DNA from: Burkholderiales bacterium
Lineage (GTDB): Bacteria > Pseudomonadota > Gammaproteobacteria > Burkholderiales > Burkholderiaceae_C
Assembly: GCA_003963005.1 (NCBI GenBank)
Contig: RXJW01000024.1
Coordinates: forward strand, 62,001-126,000
Direction of reading: 5' to 3'
DNA length: 64,000 nt
Numbering within the stretch: the first letter of the stretch is position 1; every line of letters begins with the position of its first letter. Of this stretch, positions 60,456-64,000 are shown one piece after another. The notes under the pieces are model-generated. The model was not told where the DNA came from. It ran no database searches and saw only the letters and a list, made by a program, of their open reading frames with translations. Made by a program: the position numbers and the translations under genes.

Positions 60456-62507
60456 TCAAGACTTTTGGTCCGCGGTCCATTGACCGATGCGGAAGATGAC
60501 GAACTCGGCGGGCTTGAGCGGCGCCACCCCGATCAGGCAGACCAGCCGCCCGTTGTCCAGGTCGTTCTGCGTCATCGTGGAGCGGTCGCAGCGCACGAAG
60601 AAGGCCTTCTCCGGCTTGTCGCCGAGCAGCGCGCCGTTGGCCCATTCGTTGACGAGGAAATCGCGGATCGTGGCCCGCACATTGGCCCAGAGCGCCTCGC
60701 CGTTGGGCTCGAACACCGCCCACTGCGTGCCCTTGTCGATGGAGCGCTCCAGGTAGGCGAAGTAGCGGCGCAGGTTGACGTACTTCCACTCGGGGTCGGA
60801 GCTGATCGTGCGTGCACCCCAGAGCCGGTTGCCGCGGCCCTCGAAGAACCGGAAGCAATTGATGCCCTCGGGATTCAGCACCTCCTGCTGCGCGGTGTTG
60901 ATCAACGTCTCGAAGCCGATTGCCCCGCGCACCACCTCGTTGGCCGGCGCCTTGTAGACGCCGCGCTCGGTGTCGTTGCGGGCATAGATGCCGGCGACGA
61001 AGCCCGAGGGCGGCAGGTTCAGCGGCTGGCGCGTGACGCCGTCGAAGACCGTGACCCACGGGTAGTAGAGCGCCGCGTACTTGCTGTCGAGCTTGGCCTT
61101 GAGCTTGCGGACGTCGGCGATCTTCATGCTCTCGTGCGAGTCGAGCACGGCGATGCGGTAGCGCATGTGCTCGGCATGGGCGATCAGCAGGTTGGTGATG
61201 GCCGCGACGTCATCCGGCCGCGTGCTCGCCGCCCAGGTGGAACCCGGCGCGGCGACGATGGAGATGTCCTCGATGGACTCGAACTGCTTCAGGCCCGTGG
61301 CGTAGTCCTGCGTGGGATCGGCGCGCCCTTCGTACTCGGCACGGCCGGGCAGCAGGCCGTCGTTGCCGCCGGCCAGCCAGGCCACGGCCACGAGGCCGCG
61401 CTCGAACTTGCGGCGCAGCGCACCCAGTTCGTTCTGCGTGGCGTCGTCCCATTCGATCTGGGTGATCTTCAGATCCAGCCCGGTGCTGAGTGCGTCGAGC
61501 GCCTGCAGCAGCGTGCTGCCGTTGTCGATCAGGTTGGTCGCCGGGGCGCTGCCGTTGAGCAGCACGATGGGCAGGCCGGCGCTGCTGGCGCCGTTCAGGC
61601 TGAACAGGTCGAAGATGCCGTCGGGAACGCCGGCCGTCTTGTGCGCAGGCTCCAGCGGCAGGCCACTCCAGGCCCCGAGCGAGCGGCCGTCGGCGGTCAG
61701 CACCTCCAGGCTCAGCGTGACGGGGCGGATGGCGTCACCCGTGCCCGGGGTCAACGTGAGCGCGAAGTCGGCGAGCGTGAACGTGGTGGCCCCCGGTGCC
61801 GTTCCCGCCGGCGCCACCCCGGCGCTGAAGGTCCACGTGCCCGTGACGCTCTTGTGCGCCACATACAGCGGCAGGTCCGTGATGCTGCGCACCGCCGCGG
61901 GCGGGTTGGCGCCGGTGGCCGGTGTGTTCAGCGCGGCACTGGCCGTGGTGATCCAGACCACGTCGCCATCAGCCAGGTTGGCCAGCGTGGCAATGAGCCC
62001 GCCACCGCCGCCCGGGTCCGGCAGCGCGCCCAGCACATTGGGCCCGAGCTTGATGCCGAAGCGCACCTGCAGGTTGCCGTAGGCCCCGGGGTAGCGCGCG
62101 ACGATGCGGAACTGGTTGCCGCCGCCCACTGCCAGGCGCGCATGGCCATCGGCGTAGGGCGTCGCGCCCACGGCGGTGTCGAGGTTGGTCGGGTAGCTGC
62201 CGCCGCGCGGGCGGAACACGCGGCTCACGTACAGCCGCTTGCCGCCTTCCTCGAAGAAGCTCGCCACCGCATGACGCAGGTAGTTGGCGCTGGTCGTGCT
62301 GCCGTCGGCACCGAAGCCGAGCGGGTTGCCGTCGCCGTAGCTGCGCTCGAACTCGGTGAGGCTGGTGAGGATGTCCGGCGCCTCGGTCACCGGGCCATAG
62401 CGGCAGGGACCGATGAAACCGGTGGTCGTGGTGCTGACGCCCTCGATGGACTTCGATCGGAAGGACACCTCCTCGACGAACACACCGGGCGCAAGATATT
62501 CGGGCAT
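60456..62507 (-). CDS. eCIS major sheath protein 1
   Basis: A 683-residue sheath subunit. The N-terminus PEYLAPGVFVEEVSFRSKSI is the hallmark of contractile sheath proteins; the C-terminal domain ends with WANGALLGDKPEKAFFVRCD and RLVCLIGVAPLKPAEFVIFR, which form the inter-subunit handshake. A middle insertion of about 200 residues (about 150-330, Gly/Thr/Ala-rich) is probably the surface-exposed domain. The sheath contracts to drive the inner tube forward. The AAGGAG ribosome site 6 nt before the ATG at 62507 is strong, as expected for a highly made structural protein. Confidence 0.95.
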   Translation of the reverse strand: MPEYLAPGVFVEEVSFRSKSIEGVSTTTTGFIGPCRYGPVTEAPDILTSLTEFERSYGDGNPLGFGADGSTTSANYLRHAVASFFEEGGKRLYVSRVFRPRGGSYPTNLDTAVGATPYADGHARLAVGGGNQFRIVARYPGAYGNLQVRFGIKLGPNVLGALPDPGGGGGLIATLANLADGDVVWITTASAALNTPATGANPPAAVRSITDLPLYVAHKSVTGTWTFSAGVAPAGTAPGATTFTLADFALTLTPGTGDAIRPVTLSLEVLTADGRSLGAWSGLPLEPAHKTAGVPDGIFDLFSLNGASSAGLPIVLLNGSAPATNLIDNGSTLLQALDALSTGLDLKITQIEWDDATQNELGALRRKFERGLVAVAWLAGGNDGLLPGRAEYEGRADPTQDYATGLKQFESIEDISIVAAPGSTWAASTRPDDVAAITNLLIAHAEHMRYRIAVLDSHESMKIADVRKLKAKLDSKYAALYYPWVTVFDGVTRQPLNLPPSGFVAGIYARNDTERGVYKAPANEVVRGAIGFETLINTAQQEVLNPEGINCFRFFEGRGNRLWGARTISSDPEWKYVNLRRYFAYLERSIDKGTQWAVFEPNGEALWANVRATIRDFLVNEWANGALLGDKPEKAFFVRCDRSTMTQNDLDNGRLVCLIGVAPLKPAEFVIFRIGQWTADQKS

Positions 62508-62529
62508 GACGGTCTCCTTCTGGGGCGGA

Positions 62530-63333
62530 TCAGAGGCCGGCCAGCCGCAGCTCGCGCTGCGTCGCGGGCAGGCCCAGGGTGGCGAGGATCAGCGGCTCGC
62601 CGGGGTTGAAAACAGGGGGGGCATAGGGCGTGGCGCCGCCGGCATCCGCCAGCGCCACGGCGGCGGGCTGGCTGGCGAAGGCCAGCACGTCGGGCGCGCC
62701 CAGGCCGAGTGACGCCGTGCCGAGCGCGGGGGCCGAGAACACCGACAGCTGCGGCGCCGGCGCGGCGGGGCGCTGCGGCCGCGGGCCGGCCAGGTGCAGG
62801 GCGAGGCGCCCTTCCGCGTCGGTGCTGCCTTCATGCACCCGGCTGTCGGTGTCGGTGAAGCGAATGCGCGCCCAGGCGACGGGCTGGCCGCTGGCCTGGC
62901 CCACCAGCTGACCGAACACGCTCACCATGCCGGGCGGCGCACGCCGGCCGGGTGCCGACAGCAGGCTCACCTGCAACAGCCGCGCGCTGCCGAGCACGGT
63001 GACCGCGGTGATCTGACCGGCGGGAATGGCGGGCAGCGGCCAGGGCAGGCTCAGCGGCAGGAAGCGGTCGAGCAGGTCGCGCACGACGACATCGGCCAGC
63101 ACCGGGTCGCCCGGCGCGGCCTGGCGCCAGCGGTCGTCCAGATCGGGCCAGTGCCAGGCACCGCTGGCGGACGCCACCGCACGGCCCAGCAGCCGCCCGC
63201 CGCGGCGCAGCAGCAGGCTCAGGCGCAGCCCGTCCACGACGGGCTGGCCCGTCGCGCTGTCGATGAACGCCAGGCCCGGCCCGGCGGGCAGCAGCAGGCC
63301 CTCCTGCGGGGGGCGCAGCAGCGTCGCGACCAT
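62530..63333 (-). CDS. eCIS-associated protein, unknown (carboxypeptidase-regulatory-like fold?)
   Basis: A 267-residue protein located between the cap protein and sheath 1. The start at 63333 overlaps the upstream stop (TGATG). It shows two beta-rich parts, the second with GMVSVFGQLVGQASGQPVAW followed by FTDTDSRVHEGSTDAEGRLA, a pattern typical of carboxypeptidase-regulatory-like or Ig-like domains. A Pro/Ala linker follows, and the end is PLILATLGLPATQRELRLAG. No signal peptide is visible. Its role in the particle is not known; position suggests a decoration or sheath-assembly factor. Confidence 0.72.
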   Translation of the reverse strand: MVATLLRPPQEGLLLPAGPGLAFIDSATGQPVVDGLRLSLLLRRGGRLLGRAVASASGAWHWPDLDDRWRQAAPGDPVLADVVVRDLLDRFLPLSLPWPLPAIPAGQITAVTVLGSARLLQVSLLSAPGRRAPPGMVSVFGQLVGQASGQPVAWARIRFTDTDSRVHEGSTDAEGRLALHLAGPRPQRPAAPAPQLSVFSAPALGTASLGLGAPDVLAFASQPAAVALADAGGATPYAPPVFNPGEPLILATLGLPATQRELRLAGL

Positions 63334-63947
63334 CAGGCCAACCCTCCGGGTGTGCCGACGCCGAATCGCCGCTCGGTGACCGGCGCGCCGGTGGGCTGCA
63401 GCTGGTCGATGTCCAGCAGCACCATGCGCGCCACATAGGTCATGCCGGCCTGCAGGCCGCCCTTCACGCGGTCCCACAGCGAGAGGTAGTCGGCCGTGCC
63501 CAGCGGGTCGGCGATCAGCTCGACCGTCTCCTCCGGCTGGAACACGCTCGGGCTACCCTTGGTGTAGCGGTTGATGACCTCGCCGCTGAGCACCGGCAGC
63601 TGGTGCAGGAAGGCCATCGCCCAGCCGAGCATCTGCGTCTGCTTGTCGGCCGTGGTGGCGATGGGCAGCATCAGGAAGTACAGGTCCACGGGCAGCGAGG
63701 GCTTGTAGAGCTTGCCGTCGCGCGCCCGGCGTGGCGGCAGGTTCCGCGGTGAGCCGCCGATGCCCACGCGCCACAGGATCAGGTAGAAGCCCTCGGGCGG
63801 CGCCGCGGCGCCCTCGGTCAGGCTGCCCAGCGAGGCCAGGTCGAACTTGGGCGACGCGCCGAGCTGCAGGTCGGCCACGGGGCAGGCCTCGCGCATCAGC
63901 GCCAGCACGCTTTCGCCCACCGCGCGGATGGCTGCGTATTGCGCCAT
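63333..63947 (-). CDS. Pvc16_N/DUF4255 domain protein (tail terminator/cap)
   Basis: A 204-residue protein with the DUF4255 pattern: IRAVGESVLALMREACPVAD, GFYLILWRVGIGGSPRNLPP and PSLPVDLYFLMLPIATTADK, then MLGWAMAFLHQLPVLSGEVI. In Afp/PVC-type particles Afp16/Pvc16 caps the tube and ends its elongation. It is usually one of the first genes of the structural operon, as here. Its start overlaps the stop of a gene that lies mostly beyond the right edge (TGATG), so the operon extends upstream outside the window. Confidence 0.92.
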   Translation of the reverse strand: MAQYAAIRAVGESVLALMREACPVADLQLGASPKFDLASLGSLTEGAAAPPEGFYLILWRVGIGGSPRNLPPRRARDGKLYKPSLPVDLYFLMLPIATTADKQTQMLGWAMAFLHQLPVLSGEVINRYTKGSPSVFQPEETVELIADPLGTADYLSLWDRVKGGLQAGMTYVARMVLLDIDQLQPTGAPVTERRFGVGTPGGLA

Positions 63948-64000
63948 CAGGCGCCTCGCGTGGTCAGGTGGCTCACCCGGGTCTCCTGCCCCGGAGGACC
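63947..64000 (-). CDS. C-terminal fragment of an upstream eCIS gene (cut by window edge)
   Basis: An open frame enters from the right edge and ends at a TGA overlapping the DUF4255 start. Only 17 residues are visible, ending SHLTTRGA, too few to name a family. The TGATG coupling, the same as at other junctions of this operon, is the reason to regard it as a real gene. Confidence 0.5.
   Translation of the reverse strand, partial: GPPGQETRVSHLTTRGA

Noticed and set aside
35000-64000. Type VI secretion system
   Set aside because: No TssJ/L/M membrane complex, ClpV with its usual N-domain, or TssB/C pair; the sheath is a single-gene type and DUF4255 and TIGR02243 are eCIS-type.
35000-64000. Intact prophage or R-type tailocin
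   Set aside because: No capsid, portal, terminase, integrase, holin or endolysin gene is seen in 29 kb, and the AAA+ ATPase and candidate cargo favour an eCIS. The region beyond the right edge is not seen.
1-64000. tRNA or rRNA genes
   Set aside because: I found no cloverleaf with a conserved T-loop (GTTCGAATC-like) in a convincing context and no ribosomal RNA sequence.

Overview
The window is one contiguous stretch of high-GC bacterial chromosome, most likely from a betaproteobacterium of the order Burkholderiales (Rubrivivax/Leptothrix/Roseateles-like; genus is inference). The reasons are the complete exosortase A (XrtA)/PEP-CTERM exopolysaccharide system with its PrsK-PrsR sigma-54 control pair, the holC-pepA // lptF-lptG housekeeping block, and a CysB-type regulator next to a small CbiX chelatase. 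Codon use is uniformly GC-rich, so nearly every gene has long antisense shadow frames, which are left out.

Region 1 (about 1-22.3 kb) is the XrtA/PEP-CTERM locus. One minus-strand operon (10228 down to the window edge) encodes an outer-membrane polysaccharide export lipoprotein, a chain-length determinant, a tyrosine autokinase with a nine-fold YG tail, an outer-membrane beta-barrel, an ATPase, a polysaccharide deacetylase, a FemAB-like protein, a glycosyltransferase and the exosortase itself (XrtA-EpsI fusion, cut by the window edge). A flavoprotein oxidoreductase and a divergent PEP-CTERM protein gene follow. The PEP-CTERM gene has a near-consensus sigma-54 promoter and a strong terminator. 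Next come a FeeM-like acyltransferase fused to a PilZ domain, then prsT, prsR and prsK (4-nt overlaps), and the priming glycosyltransferase. The system would make an exopolysaccharide, sort PEP-CTERM proteins, and control them through PrsK/PrsR and sigma-54.

Region 2 (22.3-35 kb) is core genome: a branched-chain amino acid binding protein, holC, pepA, lptF-lptG-cbiX-cysB as an overlapping plus-strand operon, a FimV-like membrane protein with an in-frame hexanucleotide repeat, a Crp/Fnr regulator, an aminoglycoside-phosphotransferase-fold enzyme, a protein of unknown function and a glutathione S-transferase.

Region 3 (35-64 kb, all minus strand, entering from beyond the right edge) is an extracellular contractile injection system (eCIS). 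In transcription order it holds a Pvc16_N/DUF4255 cap protein, an unknown protein, sheath 1, tube 1, sheath 2 (with an inserted domain), tube 2, a LysM-like tube/baseplate adaptor, a tiny DUF5908-like protein, a spike split into gpD-like and gpV-like proteins, an unknown protein with a hydrophobic C-terminus, gp25, a TIGR02243 baseplate protein, a tail protein I-like protein with a propeller-like N-terminal half, two proteins sharing an N-terminal domain (one fibre-like), an Ala/Pro-rich protein and an AAA+ ATPase. The last gene encodes a 1094-residue candidate cargo with eCIS-effector-like amphipathic helices and a C-terminal HNH-like motif. No recognisable tape-measure gene or phage capsid/lysis gene is present.

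Two copies of a roughly 585-bp palindromic element (38371-38955 and 51766-52352) interrupt this otherwise nearly gapless eCIS operon and divide it into three blocks. Together with the candidate cargo and the unassigned eCIS accessory proteins they are the most unusual features here.
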